64,000 nt of DNA from Methylobacterium sp. J-076 (GTDB taxonomy: Bacteria > Pseudomonadota > Alphaproteobacteria > Rhizobiales > Beijerinckiaceae): contig NZ_JAKSXW010000090.1 in NCBI RefSeq assembly GCF_022829405.1, positions 1-64,000 of the forward strand, read 5' to 3'. This document shows, piece by piece, positions 18,896-32,153 of the stretch (the stretch's first letter is position 1; each line of letters begins with the position of its first letter). Under the pieces are notes generated by a model, which saw nothing but the letters and a program-made list of their open reading frames with translations, was not told the origin of the DNA and did no database searches. Both the position numbers and the translations under genes were made by a program.

Positions 18896-18909
18896 TTGAG
18901 CCAGATCAA
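18896..18909. promoter_or_regulatory. FixK/FNR-type box upstream of ccoG
   Basis: TTGAGCCAGATCAA is a perfect TTGA-N6-TCAA, 71 bp before ccoG. A second promoter for the assembly genes separate from ccoNOQP is the usual arrangement (fixGHIS). Confidence 0.85.
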
Positions 18910-18979
18910 GGCGGCCCCTGCGGGGGGGACCTAGGGCCTCCGCACACCGTCCCTTCAACGGACGGAGGATGGTCCGCCG

Positions 18980-20494
18980 ATGCCCCTCGCCCAGCGCCAC
19001 ATGCCCCCGCAGGACTCCGCCGCCGCCCCGCCGGCCGCCCCCCGCCGTGCCAAGAAGTTCGCCGCCGCGGCGACGCGCTCCGCCATCCCGGTCGAGGACG
19101 GGTCGCTCTACGTGGCGCGGACGAAGGTCCAGCCGCAGCTGGCCCACGGCACCTTCCGGCGGATCAAGTGGGTGCTGCTGGTCGTGGCGCTCGGCGTCTA
19201 CTACCTCGTGCCGTTCCTGCGCTGGCACCGGGGCGAGGGCGAGCCGTCCCAGGCGGTGCTGCTCGACCTCGACAAGGGCCGGTTCTACTTCTTCTCCATC
19301 GAGCTGTGGCCGCAGGACGTGACCTACGTGATGGGTCTCCTGATCCTCGCGGCCCTGATCCTGTTCCTGATGACCGCCGTCGCCGGGCGGGTCTGGTGCG
19401 GCTACCTCTGCCCGCAGACCGTCTGGACCGACCTGTTCCTCGTCGTCGAGCGGATGATCGAGGGGGACCGGCGGGAGCGGCTGAAGCTCGACGCCGCCCC
19501 CTGGTCCATGGAGAAGATCGCCCTGCGGACCATGAAGCACGCGATCTGGCTGCTGATCGCGTGGTGGACCGGGGGCGCCTGGGTGCTCTACTTCGCCGAC
19601 GCACCGACCCTGGTCGTGCGCCTCGCGACCTTCCAGGCCCCGCCGGTGGCCTACGCCGCGATCCTGACGCTCACCGCCACCACCTACCTGCTGGCGGGCC
19701 ACATGCGGGAGCAGGTCTGCACCTACATGTGCCCCTGGCCGCGGATCCAGGCGGCGCTGACGGACGAGCACGCCTACGCCATCCTCTACCGGGAGGAGCG
19801 GGGCGAACCGCGGATCTCGGCGAAGAAGACGGACGGGCTCCGGGCCGCGGGCCAGCCGGCGGGCGACTGCGTCGACTGCTTCGCCTGCGTCACCGTCTGC
19901 CCGGCGGGCATCGACATCCGCGACGGCCTGCAGATGGACAGCATCCAGTGCGGCCTGTGCATCGACGCCTGCGACACGACCATGGGCAAGCTCGGGCGGC
20001 CCACGGGGCTGATCAGCTACGACACCGAGGCGAACCGGCGGAGCCGGGCCGCCGGCCACGGCCCGGTCAGCCGCATCGTCCGGCCGCGGACGATCCTCTA
20101 CGCGGCGCTGGTGGCCGGCGTCGGCGGGTTCATGCTCTACAGCCTCCTCACGCGGACCTTCACGGGCGTCAGCGTCCTGCACGACCGCAACCCGCAATTC
20201 GTCACCCTCTCCGACGGCTCGGTGCGCAACGGCTACACCCTGCGCATCGCCAACAAGCGCCCGGCCGCCCGGGCCTTCGCCCTGGACGTGGAGGGCGTGG
20301 GCGGCGCCCGGGTCGAGGTGGTGGGCGGCACGCCCGACGCCCTGCCGGTCCCGGCCGATTCCACCGAGGAATTCCGCATCCTCGTCTTCGCCCCGCCCGG
20401 CCTGGAGGCGCCGGCCATCCCCCTGACCTTCCGGATCGTGGACGCGGCCTCCGGCGAGGACGCCACCGCCCACGACCACTTCAAGGCCCGCTGA
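18980..20494 (+). CDS. ccoG: cbb3 oxidase assembly ferredoxin-like protein
   Basis: A 504-residue polytopic membrane protein of the CcoG/FixG family. It has about five membrane helices, an early CGYLCPQTVW motif and a CTYMCPWPRIQ motif. Two 4Fe-4S clusters follow (CVDCFACVTVCP and CGLCIDACDTTM, about residues 297-333). The C-terminal Ig-like periplasmic domain is typical. Known role: cupric reductase step in copper supply to the cbb3 CuB centre. It starts the ccoGHIS operon. Confidence 0.93.
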   Translation: MPLAQRHMPPQDSAAAPPAAPRRAKKFAAAATRSAIPVEDGSLYVARTKVQPQLAHGTFRRIKWVLLVVALGVYYLVPFLRWHRGEGEPSQAVLLDLDKGRFYFFSIELWPQDVTYVMGLLILAALILFLMTAVAGRVWCGYLCPQTVWTDLFLVVERMIEGDRRERLKLDAAPWSMEKIALRTMKHAIWLLIAWWTGGAWVLYFADAPTLVVRLATFQAPPVAYAAILTLTATTYLLAGHMREQVCTYMCPWPRIQAALTDEHAYAILYREERGEPRISAKKTDGLRAAGQPAGDCVDCFACVTVCPAGIDIRDGLQMDSIQCGLCIDACDTTMGKLGRPTGLISYDTEANRRSRAAGHGPVSRIVRPRTILYAALVAGVGGFMLYSLLTRTFTGVSVLHDRNPQFVTLSDGSVRNGYTLRIANKRPAARAFALDVEGVGGARVEVVGGTPDALPVPADSTEEFRILVFAPPGLEAPAIPLTFRIVDAASGEDATAHDHFKAR

Positions 20495-20496
20495 CC

Positions 20497-20976
20497 ATGT
20501 CCGCCCCCCTCACCGGCCGGACGATCCTGGTCCTCCTGGCCGCCTTCTTCGGCACGGTGGCCTCCGCAGACGCGGTGCTCGTCACCTCGGCCCTGCGGAC
20601 GTGGTCCGGGCTCGAGGAGGCGTCGCCCTACCAGGCGAGCCAGCGCTACAACGCGGAGCTCGACCGGTCGCGGGCGCAGGACGCCCTCGGCTGGCGCCTC
20701 GCCGCCTCGGCCGCCCGCCTCGCGTCGGAGGCGGCCATCACCGCGACCCTGTCCGACGGGGAGGGCAGGGCGCTCCGGGGCCGGACGCTCCGGGCGCGGC
20801 TCGAGCGGCCGACGGACAAGCGGTTCGACGTCGGCATCGACCTGCCGGAGGTGAGCGCCGGCACCTACGCGGCCCGGGCCGGCCCCGTCGCCCGCGGCCA
20901 GTGGGACCTCGTGGTGGAAGTCCTCGGCGAGGACGGGGTCGCGTTCCGGCGCCGGCACCGAATCATCCTCGACTGA
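20497..20976 (+). CDS. ccoH: cbb3 assembly protein FixH/CcoH
   Basis: A 159-residue protein with one N-terminal membrane helix (about 8-28) and a periplasmic domain carrying the YQASQRYNAELDRSRAQDALGW segment conserved in FixH. It is needed for cbb3 assembly. It begins 2 bp after the ccoG stop, so is probably translationally coupled. Confidence 0.9.
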   Translation: MSAPLTGRTILVLLAAFFGTVASADAVLVTSALRTWSGLEEASPYQASQRYNAELDRSRAQDALGWRLAASAARLASEAAITATLSDGEGRALRGRTLRARLERPTDKRFDVGIDLPEVSAGTYAARAGPVARGQWDLVVEVLGEDGVAFRRRHRIILD

Positions 20977-20992
20977 GGAGGGGAGGCGTCCG

Positions 20993-23245
20993 ATGTGCTG
21001 CACCGACATGGCCCTCGCCTACATCGAGGCGCATGCCTCGTGGAGCGAGGCGAACACCAAGCCCTCCCTCGGGCGCGACTACGCCGCCTTCCTCGGCCGG
21101 GATGCGGAGGGCGCGGCCCGGGCATCCTTCGCGGTGGAGGGAATCCGCTGCGCGGGCTGCATGGGCACGATCGAGCGCGGGCTGGGGGCCCTGCCCGGCG
21201 TCGTGCGGGCACGGCTGAACTTCTCCGACCGGCGCCTGGCCGTGACCTGGGCGCCGGAGGCCGAGCCCGACATCCCGGCGGTCCTGGCGGCGCTGCAGGG
21301 GCTGGGCTTCGAGGGGCGGCCCTTCGATCCCGGCCGGGTCTCCGAGGCCGAGGCCGCCGAGACCCGGCGCCTGATCCGCGCCCTGGCGGTGGCGGGCTTC
21401 GCCTCCATGAACGTGATGCTGCTGGCGGTCTCGGTCTGGGCCGGCAACGTCTCGGACATGACGCCGGAGAACCGGGACCTCTTCCACTGGATCCAGGCGG
21501 TCATCGCCCTGCCGGCCGCCGCCTATGCCGGGCGGCCCTTCTACGAGGGGGCGCTGCGGGGCCTGCGCGCCGGGCGCGTGACCATGGATTTCCCGATCAC
21601 CCTCGGGGTCGTCCTCACCCTGGCGATGTCGGTGGCCGAGACCCTCTCCGGGGCGACCCACGCCTATTTCGACGGCGCGGTGATGCTGCTGTTCTTCCTG
21701 CTGATCGGCCGGGTGCTGGATCAGGCGATGCGGCGGCGCACCCGCGCCTTCGCGGAGAACCTCGCCGCCCTGCGCAGCGCGAGCGCGACCCTCGTCGCCC
21801 CGGACGGGAGCCTGCGGGAGGTGCCGGTCTCCGACCTCGACCCCGGCATGCGGATCCTCCTGCGGCCGGGGGAGCGGGTGCCCGCCGACGGCGTCGTGGA
21901 GCAGGGCATCTCCGACCTCGACCAGAGCCTCGTCACCGGGGAGACCGCCGCCGTCACCGTGCGCGGGGGCGCCCGGATCTTCGCCGGGGCGCTCAACGGC
22001 AACGGCGCCCTGACGGTGCGCGTGACGGCCGCCGCCGGGGCGAGCCTGCTGGACGAGGTGGAGGGGCTGATGGGCCGGGCGCTGGAGGCCCGCTCCCGCA
22101 CCCTCGTCCTCGCCGACCGGGCGACGCGCCTCTACGTGCCCCTGGTCCACGCGGCGGCTTTCCTGACGCTCGGGTTCTGGCTGGCCTCGGGGGCCGGCTG
22201 GCACGCGGCGCTCCTCAATGCGGTGGCGGTGCTGATCGTCACCTGCCCCTGCGCCCTGGGGCTCGCGATCCCGGCGGTGCAGGTCGTGGCGGCGGGCGCC
22301 CTGTTCCGGGAGGGTGTGCTCCTCAACGACGGGACCGCCCTGGAGCGATTCGCCGCCATCGACACGGTGGTGTTCGACAAGACCGGCACGCTGACGCTGC
22401 CGGAGCCGGTTCTGGCCGGGGCGCAGCACGACCCGCGGGACGTCGTCCTGGCGGCCCGCCTCGCCCTGTCGAGCCGGCACCCGATGGCGATGGCCCTCTC
22501 CGGCTGCGCCGGGGGGGCGGCGCCCTTCCCGGGGGCGCAGGAGGCGGCGGGCCTGGGCGTCCGGGCCGTGGACGGGGGCGTCGCGTTGCGCCTCGGCTCC
22601 CCCGCCTTCTGCGGCGCCGAGGCCGAGGCCGCGGCGGCGCTGGCCGCGCATCCCGACGCCTCGGTGATCTGCTTCCGGGCGGGCGAGGCCGCGCCGGTCG
22701 CCTTCCCCGTGCGGCAGGATCTCCGGCCCGATGCGGCCTTCGTCGTGGCGGCCCTGCGGAAATCCGGCCGGCGCGTGCTGGTCCTGTCGGGGGACCGCGC
22801 CGCCGCCGTCGCCGCCGTGGCCGGGCGGCTCGGGGTGGCCGAATGGGAGGCGGGGCTCACCCCGCAGGACAAGATCGCCCGGATCGAGACCCTGCAGCGG
22901 GACGGGCGGCGGGTGCTGATGGTGGGCGACGGCCTCAACGACGCGCCCGCGCTGGCGGCGGCCCATGCCTCCCTCTCCCCCGTCACGGCGGCCCATGTCA
23001 GCCAGGCCGCGGCCGACGCCCTGTTCCTGGGCCGGAACCTCGCGCCGGTCCTGGCGGTGCTCGCCGCCGGGGAGCGGGCGCGGCGGCTCATGCTGCAGAA
23101 CCTGTGGTTCTCGGGCGCCTACAACCTGCTCGCCGTCCCCCTGGCGGCGGCGGGGCTGCTCACCCCGCTCATCGCGGCGCTGGCCATGTCCGGCTCGTCC
23201 GTGGTCGTGACCCTGAACGCCCTGCGCGGGCGAGGCCGCCCGTGA
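20993..23245 (+). CDS. ccoI: Copper-transporting P1B-type ATPase for cbb3 maturation
   Basis: A 750-residue heavy-metal P-type ATPase. It has an HMA metal-binding motif GIRCAGC near residue 50, an extra N-terminal Cys pair (MCCTD), a CPC membrane motif in TCPCALG (about 417), the phosphorylation site DKTGTLT (about 461) and the VGDGLNDAPAL hinge (about 644). CcoI/FixI exports copper toward the periplasm for the CuB site. Its stop overlaps the ccoS start. Confidence 0.93.
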   Translation: MCCTDMALAYIEAHASWSEANTKPSLGRDYAAFLGRDAEGAARASFAVEGIRCAGCMGTIERGLGALPGVVRARLNFSDRRLAVTWAPEAEPDIPAVLAALQGLGFEGRPFDPGRVSEAEAAETRRLIRALAVAGFASMNVMLLAVSVWAGNVSDMTPENRDLFHWIQAVIALPAAAYAGRPFYEGALRGLRAGRVTMDFPITLGVVLTLAMSVAETLSGATHAYFDGAVMLLFFLLIGRVLDQAMRRRTRAFAENLAALRSASATLVAPDGSLREVPVSDLDPGMRILLRPGERVPADGVVEQGISDLDQSLVTGETAAVTVRGGARIFAGALNGNGALTVRVTAAAGASLLDEVEGLMGRALEARSRTLVLADRATRLYVPLVHAAAFLTLGFWLASGAGWHAALLNAVAVLIVTCPCALGLAIPAVQVVAAGALFREGVLLNDGTALERFAAIDTVVFDKTGTLTLPEPVLAGAQHDPRDVVLAARLALSSRHPMAMALSGCAGGAAPFPGAQEAAGLGVRAVDGGVALRLGSPAFCGAEAEAAAALAAHPDASVICFRAGEAAPVAFPVRQDLRPDAAFVVAALRKSGRRVLVLSGDRAAAVAAVAGRLGVAEWEAGLTPQDKIARIETLQRDGRRVLMVGDGLNDAPALAAAHASLSPVTAAHVSQAAADALFLGRNLAPVLAVLAAGERARRLMLQNLWFSGAYNLLAVPLAAAGLLTPLIAALAMSGSSVVVTLNALRGRGRP

Positions 23246-23379
23246 CTGTCCTGCTGCTGCTCATCCCCCTGGCCCTGGCCTTCGGGGGGCTGAGCCTCGC
23301 CGCCTTCCTCTGGGCCCTGCGCAACGGCCAGTACGACGACATGGAGGGCGCCGAGCACCGGGTGCTGGACGACGACTGA
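23242..23379 (+). CDS. ccoS: cbb3 oxidase maturation protein CcoS
   Basis: A 45-residue single-helix protein whose C-terminus (ALRNGQYDDMEGAEHRVLDDD) matches CcoS. The GTG start overlaps the ccoI stop by 4 bp (GTGA). It is needed for cofactor insertion into the oxidase. Confidence 0.9.
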   Translation: MTVLLLLIPLALAFGGLSLAAFLWALRNGQYDDMEGAEHRVLDDD

Positions 23380-23398
23380 CGCGGGGTCCCGGCCGGAT

Positions 23399-23412
23399 TT
23401 GCGCCAGGTCAA
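23399..23412. promoter_or_regulatory. Degenerate FixK/FNR-type box upstream of hemN
   Basis: TTGCGCCAGGTCAA matches the consensus at seven of eight fixed bases (C in place of A at position 4) and lies 64 bp before hemN. It is likely a weaker site, inferred from position and from hemN being a classic FNR/FixK target. Confidence 0.55.
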
Positions 23413-23475
23413 GGAGGGGAGGGCGGGGCCGCCCTACCCCGGGCGGCGGCCGAGAGGGCCGGGGAGGGACGCGTC

Positions 23476-24828
23476 ATGCGGGAGGATGTGCGGGCGCGCT
23501 ACGCCGACGAGCGCCTGCCGCGCTACACCAGCTATCCGGCGAGCCCGCATTTCTCGGGGGCGGTCGGCCCCGGGACCTATGCGGACTGGCTCGGGGACGG
23601 GGCGGGGGCGGCCAGCGCCTCGCTCTACCTCCACGTCCCGTTCTGCCGGTCGATGTGCTGGTATTGCGGTTGCCACACCGCCATCACCCAACACGACGCC
23701 CCCATCGCCGACTATGTCGCCCTGCTCCGGCGGGAGATCGACCTCGTGGCCGGGCACCTGCCGGGGGCGCCGCCGGTGCGGCACGTCCATTTCGGCGGCG
23801 GCACGCCGACGGTGATGGCGCCGGACGCCTTCGAGGGCCTGGTGGCGGCCCTGCGGGCGCGCTTCCCCCTGGAGCCCGATGCGGAGATCGCCGTCGAGAT
23901 CGACCCGCGCACCCTCGCCCCGGCCATGGTCGCGGCGCTGGGCCGGGCGGGGGTGACCCGGGCGAGCCTCGGCGTGCAGAGCTTCGATCCCCGGGTGCAG
24001 GAGGCGATCCGCCGTCGGCAGGGCTTTGCCGTCACCGCCGCCGCCGTCGAGGGGCTGCGGGCGGCGGGGGTGGGGGGCATCAACCTCGACCTGATCTACG
24101 GCCTGCCGCATCAGGACGTGGGGAGCTGCCTCGACACGGTGCGGCAATGCCTGACGCTCCGGCCCGACCGGCTGGCGGTGTTCGGCTACGCCCACGTCCC
24201 CGCCTTCAAGAAGCACCAGCGCCGGATCGACCCCGCCGCCCTCCCCGAAGGCGGGGACCGCCGCGCCCAGGCCGAGGCGATCGCCGACGCCCTCACCGAC
24301 GCCGGCTACCGGAGGATCGGCCTCGACCACTACGCCCTGCCGGGCGACCCGATGGCGCTGGCCGACGGGGCGGGGCGCCTGCACCGGAACTTCCAGGGCT
24401 ATACGACCGACCCCGCCGGCCTGCTGCTGGGGTTCGGCGCCTCGTCCATCGGGCGCCTGCCGCAGGGTTACGTCCAGAACGCGCCCGCCCTGCGCGCCTA
24501 TGCCGACCGGATCGCGGCGGGCGGCCTCGCCACGGTGCGGGGCCACGCCCTCACCACGGAGGACCGGCTGCGGGCCGGGCTGATCGAGGCGATCATGTGC
24601 GGCTTCGCCGTCGATGCGGGGCAGGTCTGCCGGGCGCACGGGCGGGAGGCCGGCCCCTTCCTCGCCGCGCTGCCGCGGCTGCCCGCGCTCCTCGCCGACG
24701 GCCTCGTCCGGCGGGAGGGCGATGTCCTCCTCGTCCCCGGGGACGCCCGCCCCCTGGTCCGGGCCGTGGCGGCGGCCTTCGACGCCTATCTCGGCACCGC
24801 GGCCGCGCTCCACAGCCGCGCCGCGTAG
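23476..24828 (+). CDS. hemN: Oxygen-independent coproporphyrinogen III oxidase
   Basis: A 450-residue radical-SAM enzyme that converts coproporphyrinogen III to protoporphyrinogen IX without oxygen, supplying haem under low oxygen. It has the Y-HVPFC start of the radical-SAM domain, the CRSMCWYC cluster motif (about residues 57-64), the FGGGTPT SAM motif and the C-terminal HemN domain with the NFQGYTT segment. Placement between ccoS and ompW under FixK-type boxes fits the microaerobic regulon. Confidence 0.93.
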   Translation: MREDVRARYADERLPRYTSYPASPHFSGAVGPGTYADWLGDGAGAASASLYLHVPFCRSMCWYCGCHTAITQHDAPIADYVALLRREIDLVAGHLPGAPPVRHVHFGGGTPTVMAPDAFEGLVAALRARFPLEPDAEIAVEIDPRTLAPAMVAALGRAGVTRASLGVQSFDPRVQEAIRRRQGFAVTAAAVEGLRAAGVGGINLDLIYGLPHQDVGSCLDTVRQCLTLRPDRLAVFGYAHVPAFKKHQRRIDPAALPEGGDRRAQAEAIADALTDAGYRRIGLDHYALPGDPMALADGAGRLHRNFQGYTTDPAGLLLGFGASSIGRLPQGYVQNAPALRAYADRIAAGGLATVRGHALTTEDRLRAGLIEAIMCGFAVDAGQVCRAHGREAGPFLAALPRLPALLADGLVRREGDVLLVPGDARPLVRAVAAAFDAYLGTAAALHSRAA

Positions 24829-24835
24829 CCGGTTT

Positions 24836-24849
24836 TTGATCCCGATCAA
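24836..24849. promoter_or_regulatory. FixK/FNR-type box upstream of ompW
   Basis: TTGATCCCGATCAA is perfect and also palindromic to TTGATC-GATCAA, 82 bp before the ompW start. OmpW genes are known FNR-controlled genes in enterobacteria; here control by FixK/FnrN is inferred. Confidence 0.85.
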
Positions 24850-24930
24850 GGAAGGCGGTCGCCCCGGCGGCTTGATGGGAGGGCCGGTTCGCCCGGTGCC
24901 CGCACAACCCTTCTCGGAACGGCCGTCACC

Positions 24931-25617
24931 ATGTCCCTACGGAAAGCCCTCCTCGCCGCGGTCGCCGCGCTGAGCCTCGGAACGACCGCCGCGGGGGCGG
25001 CCGACCTGCCGTCCTTCGCCGCCGCCCCCGCCGCCCCGCCGATGCCGGCCGAGTGGTCGCCCTGGCTGGTCCGGGTGCGCGTCCTCGGCGTCCTGCCCGA
25101 TCCGGGCGCCGCGCTCAGCGCCGGGGGCGTGCCCCTCACCGGTGCGAAGGTGTCGATCAGCGATTCGGTGATCCCCGAACTCGACATCTCCTACTTCTTC
25201 ACCCGCACCATCGCCGCGGAGCTGATCCTCGGCGTCACCCGGCACAGCGTCAGGGGGGCGGGCACCCTGGCCGGCACCCGGATCGGCGAGACCTGGATCC
25301 TGCCGCCGACCCTCACCTTCCAGTACCATTTCGACGGGCTCGGCGCGTTCAAGCCGTATGTCGGCGCGGGCGTGAACTACTCGGCCTTCTTCGGCGAGAC
25401 GGAGCGGGGCGGCTTCACGAGCTTCCGCCTCACCAGCGGCTTCGCCCCCGCCCTGCAGGCCGGCTTCGACTACATGATCGATTCCCATTGGGGCCTGAAC
25501 GTCGATGTGAAGAAGCTCTTCCTCGACACCAAGGTGAAGCTGAACGCCGGGGCCGTCCGCGGCCGCGTCGACATCGACCCGTGGATCGTCGGCGCGGGCA
25601 TCACCTACAAGTTCTGA
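24931..25617 (+). CDS. ompW: OmpW-family outer membrane protein
   Basis: A 228-residue protein with a signal peptide ending near residue 24 (AAAGAADLP) and the OmpW pattern: an N-terminal WLVRVRVLGVLPD strand, ISDSVIPELDISYFFT, an ILPPTLTFQYHF segment and a C-terminal aromatic residue (GAGITYKF) for barrel insertion. It probably forms an 8-stranded pore for small hydrophobic molecules. Expression should rise at low oxygen through the box at 24836. Confidence 0.9.
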   Translation: MSLRKALLAAVAALSLGTTAAGAADLPSFAAAPAAPPMPAEWSPWLVRVRVLGVLPDPGAALSAGGVPLTGAKVSISDSVIPELDISYFFTRTIAAELILGVTRHSVRGAGTLAGTRIGETWILPPTLTFQYHFDGLGAFKPYVGAGVNYSAFFGETERGGFTSFRLTSGFAPALQAGFDYMIDSHWGLNVDVKKLFLDTKVKLNAGAVRGRVDIDPWIVGAGITYKF

Positions 25618-25623
25618 TCCGAA

Positions 25624-25652
25624 GGGGGCGGCCCTCCCCGGGGGGCGCCCCC
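25624..25652 (+). terminator. GC-rich hairpin after ompW
   Basis: GGGGGCG and CGCCCCC arms flank a loop that itself contains CCCC/GGGG pairing, beginning 7 bp after the stop codon. The remaining sequence up to 25929 is GC-rich and holds no credible gene. Confidence 0.5.
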
Positions 25653-25929
25653 ACCCCCTCCCACCCTGCGGAATGGCGGCCCCTTCTCCGCCCCCCCGGT
25701 CCGTCGCGCGCGCCCTCGCGCGGCCCCGCCCCGGCGTCATGGGGGAGGCAGGGCGCTCCCGCCCGGGCTGGCAGATGCGGCGGCGCTTGCCATATCCGGG
25801 GGGCGCTCGCATGACGGCGCCCGTCCGCGTGCCCCGCCCGCAGCGGCGGGGCAGGCCGACCGTCGCCCGACGGCGCATCGGAGCCGCGGACGCGCGGGGC
25901 GACTGGGCGGTGGCGAGGGGGGAACGACC

Positions 25930-26470
25930 GTGCACAGGCAAGACATCCCGGCCGAACTCCAGCGCTACTTCGAGGCCTCGAACATCGCCCTGGCGCTGGC
26001 CGACATCACCGAGGACAACCCCCTCCTGCTGGTGAACGAGCCGTTCCGGGCCCTCACCGGCTACGAGGACAAGGATGTTCTCGGCCGCAACTGCCGCATG
26101 CTCCAGCGCGACGCCGCGAACGAGCAGCCGCGCGCCAAGATCCGCGCCTTCCTGGAGGGCGGACGCCAAGCCTCCGTGCGGACGACGATCCTCAATTTCC
26201 GCAAGGACGGACGTCCGTTCGTGAACCTTCTTTATATGTCCAAGTTGAAGTCCCTATCGGGGGAGGTGCGCTTTCTTTTCGCATCTCAATTCGATGTCAG
26301 CCGCTCGCAACCGGAGCTGCTTTCTGCCTACGATGCGGAGCTGGGACAGACCATCTCCCGGCTCGGCCCTGCCCTGGCCGAGAGCGGCATCGTCATCGAG
26401 GGCTCGCTCATGACGATCGCCAATTCCCTCGCCACCGTGGCGCAGGCGAAGCTCACCCTCGCGGATCTCG

Positions 26471-26490
<20 letters not shown>
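25930..26490 (+). CDS. LOV-domain blue-light photoreceptor
   Basis: A 186-residue cytosolic protein with a PAS/LOV core (about 12-120). The flavin-adduct motif GRNCRMLQ has its cysteine at residue 55 and fits the LOV consensus GRNCRFLQ, so covalent FMN photochemistry is expected. The C-terminal 60 residues look helical with no enzymatic domain, so it is a short LOV that must signal to a partner. Its end overlaps the start of the CheB-CheR-HWE kinase by 20 bp, making that kinase the obvious partner. It starts at GTG 25930. Confidence 0.85.
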
Positions 26491-29944
<3,454 letters not shown>

Positions 29945-29950
29945 CGGGGC

Positions 29951-30895
29951 TCAGCCCACCGACCCCGCCACCGCCTCCGCCAGGCGACGGCCGGAGAGCC
30001 ACGCATTCTCCACCCGGGGCCCGGTGAGCCAGTCGCCGCAGGCGCCGATGCCGCGCTCCGGGTCCCACATCGTGGCGCGCTCGGCCGCCCCCGATTTCGC
30101 GTAGCGCCAGCGGTGCGCCGTCAGCGCCGACGGCGCAGTGGCGGCGATGCCCGCCGCCGCGAAGAACTCCGCCAGGAGGGCGTCGGCCACGGGGGGCGCC
30201 TCCCGTTCGAGGTGGGTGCGGGACCAGCCCGGGCTCGCCTGGATCACCCAGGCCTCCGTCGCCGGGCGGTCCGGCTTGGCGGAGTTGCGCGCGGCCCAGG
30301 CGACCGCGCCCTCCGTCCGCAGCACGTCCCCGCCGATGGGCAGCCGCGCCGGGAACGCCGCCATGGCGGTCCAGCATGGGGCGGAGGGCGTCCGCCCGGC
30401 GATCCCGGCGAAGTCGGGGGCGCAGTCGCGCAGCAGCGTGGCCGTCTGCTCGGCGGGGATGGCGGTCAGGACCGCCCGGAACCCGCCCTCGTCGAGTCCC
30501 TCGCCGGTGAGCCGCCAGCCCGCCTCCTCCCGGACGAGGGCCTCCACCCGCGTCCCCCAGCGGACGGGCAGATCCCGGCCCAGGGCCAGGAGCGGCGCGT
30601 TCATGCCCGGCACGCCGACCCACGCCTCCGGGCCGGCCGCCGGCCAGGGCGCCACCAGCCCGGCGGCCCGCCACGCGGCCAGCTGCGCGAGGAAGGCGGG
30701 ATCGCGGCCCGTCATGTACTGGGCGCCGTGATCGAAGGCGACCGGGCCGGCGGGCGAGGTGCCCTCCCGGCAGGACATTCGGCCCCCCGCCTTGCGGCCC
30801 TTGTCGAACAGGGCCGTCCGGTGGCCGGCATCCTCCAGGGCCCGGGCGCAGGCGAGCCCCGCCATCCCGGCCCCGACGATCGCGATCATCCCCAT
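29951..30895 (-). CDS. NAD(P)/FAD-dependent oxidoreductase, renalase-like
   Basis: A 314-residue flavoprotein with a GxGxxG dinucleotide motif at the N-terminus (IVGAGMAGLACARAL) and the GG motif (KAGGRMS) of the amine-oxidase fold. A C-terminal FAD-contact region (IGACGDWLTGPRVENAWLSG) is also present. Bacterial renalase-like enzymes oxidise isomeric NAD(P)H forms or amines; the substrate here is unknown. It converges on the HWE kinase gene with 6 bp between them. Confidence 0.8.
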   Translation of the reverse strand: MGMIAIVGAGMAGLACARALEDAGHRTALFDKGRKAGGRMSCREGTSPAGPVAFDHGAQYMTGRDPAFLAQLAAWRAAGLVAPWPAAGPEAWVGVPGMNAPLLALGRDLPVRWGTRVEALVREEAGWRLTGEGLDEGGFRAVLTAIPAEQTATLLRDCAPDFAGIAGRTPSAPCWTAMAAFPARLPIGGDVLRTEGAVAWAARNSAKPDRPATEAWVIQASPGWSRTHLEREAPPVADALLAEFFAAAGIAATAPSALTAHRWRYAKSGAAERATMWDPERGIGACGDWLTGPRVENAWLSGRRLAEAVAGSVG

Positions 30896-30944
30896 GGCCC
30901 GTCCCCCCTCGCGCGATCCGCCGGCCGGCCTCGTCGGAACGGCC

Positions 30945-32153
30945 CTAGGCCGCCGGGGACACCCCCCGGTCCAGGACGACCGCGCCCCGGGCCATAACGA
31001 GGGAGGGCCGGCACCGCTCCACGATCACCTCCGGCAGGCAGGCCGCCTCGAAGACGGCGAGGTCGGCCCGCAGGCCCGGCGCCACCGCGCCGGGGCCGAG
31101 GCCGAGCGCCCGGGCCGGCACCCCGGCGATGGTGTCGAGGAGCCCGGCGATCTCCCCGTCGCCCCGCAGATCGAACCGGTGGGCGGCGAGCATCGCCCGC
31201 TCGACCATGCCCGTGACCGAGGACGGGTTCCAGCAGTCGCGCACGTTGTCGGTGCCGAGGCAGACGGCGACGCCGAGGTCCCGCAGGCGCGGCAGCGGCG
31301 GGCATCGCCGCCCGCCGGGCACGCTGCTGACGAGGGTGATCCCGGCACCCGCCAGGGATTCCGCCACCCGGCCGAGGCGCAGGTCGTCGGCATCGGCCAG
31401 GGCGAAGGCGTGGCTGATCGCGACCCGCCCGCCGAGGCCCGCGGCGCGGGTGCGGGCGATGATCGACTCGATCTCCCCGAGCCCGGCCTCGCCCCCGTCG
31501 TGGAGGTGGATGTCGATGCCGCGTCCGTGCCGCTCCGCCAGGGCGAAGACCGTGCCGAGGGACCCGTCCCGGTCGCCGTCGATGCCGACCGGATCGAGGC
31601 CGCCCACGAGGTCGGCCCCCATCCGCAGGGCCTCGTCCAGATACCCCGCCACCGGCGGGCAGCGCAGGATCCCGCTCTGCGGGAAGGCGACGATCTGGAT
31701 CTGCACCCGGCCGGACCATTGCGCCCGCAGGTCGAGGATCTGGGCGAGGTGGTCGAGGCCGGTCACGTCGTCGATGTCGACATGGGTCCGCAGGCTGGTG
31801 GTGCCCCCGCGCAGCATCCGCTCCAGCAGGGCCACGGCGCCCTGCTCGGCGAGGGGGGTGCGGCCCCCCCGGCGGAACGCCTTCTCGTCCTCGATCCGCG
31901 CGAGGACGGAGGGCTGCGCCCGGTGCGGTCGCCAGCCCAGGCCGAGCAGGCACTTGTCGAGGTGGACATGCGCGTCCGCGAGGCCGGGCAGCACCAGGGC
32001 CCCGGCGAGGTCGATCACCCGCCCGGCCCCCGGCATCGGCGCGCCCGGCGGGTGGAGGGCGGCGATCCTGCCCCCCGTGACGTCGATGGCGGCGCTCCGC
32101 CCGTCGGCGAGGGTGGCGCGCAGGAGGCGCAGGTCGCAGGCGGGGCCGGTCAC
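30945..32153 (-). CDS. Amidohydrolase, cytosine-deaminase/AtzF-like subgroup
   Basis: A 402-residue metal-dependent amidohydrolase. It has DAHVHLDK near residue 60, a second metal histidine in DIHLHDGG, a third in ISHAFAL and the aspartate in [12 protein letters not shown], as in cytosine deaminase and related N-acyl or cyclic amide hydrolases. The substrate is not evident. The GTG start at 32153 overlaps the stop of the Lrp gene (GTGA), so it is translationally coupled to the regulator, which suggests nitrogen-related or amino-acid-related use. Confidence 0.8.
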   Translation of the reverse strand: MTGPACDLRLLRATLADGRSAAIDVTGGRIAALHPPGAPMPGAGRVIDLAGALVLPGLADAHVHLDKCLLGLGWRPHRAQPSVLARIEDEKAFRRGGRTPLAEQGAVALLERMLRGGTTSLRTHVDIDDVTGLDHLAQILDLRAQWSGRVQIQIVAFPQSGILRCPPVAGYLDEALRMGADLVGGLDPVGIDGDRDGSLGTVFALAERHGRGIDIHLHDGGEAGLGEIESIIARTRAAGLGGRVAISHAFALADADDLRLGRVAESLAGAGITLVSSVPGGRRCPPLPRLRDLGVAVCLGTDNVRDCWNPSSVTGMVERAMLAAHRFDLRGDGEIAGLLDTIAGVPARALGLGPGAVAPGLRADLAVFEAACLPEVIVERCRPSLVMARGAVVLDRGVSPAA

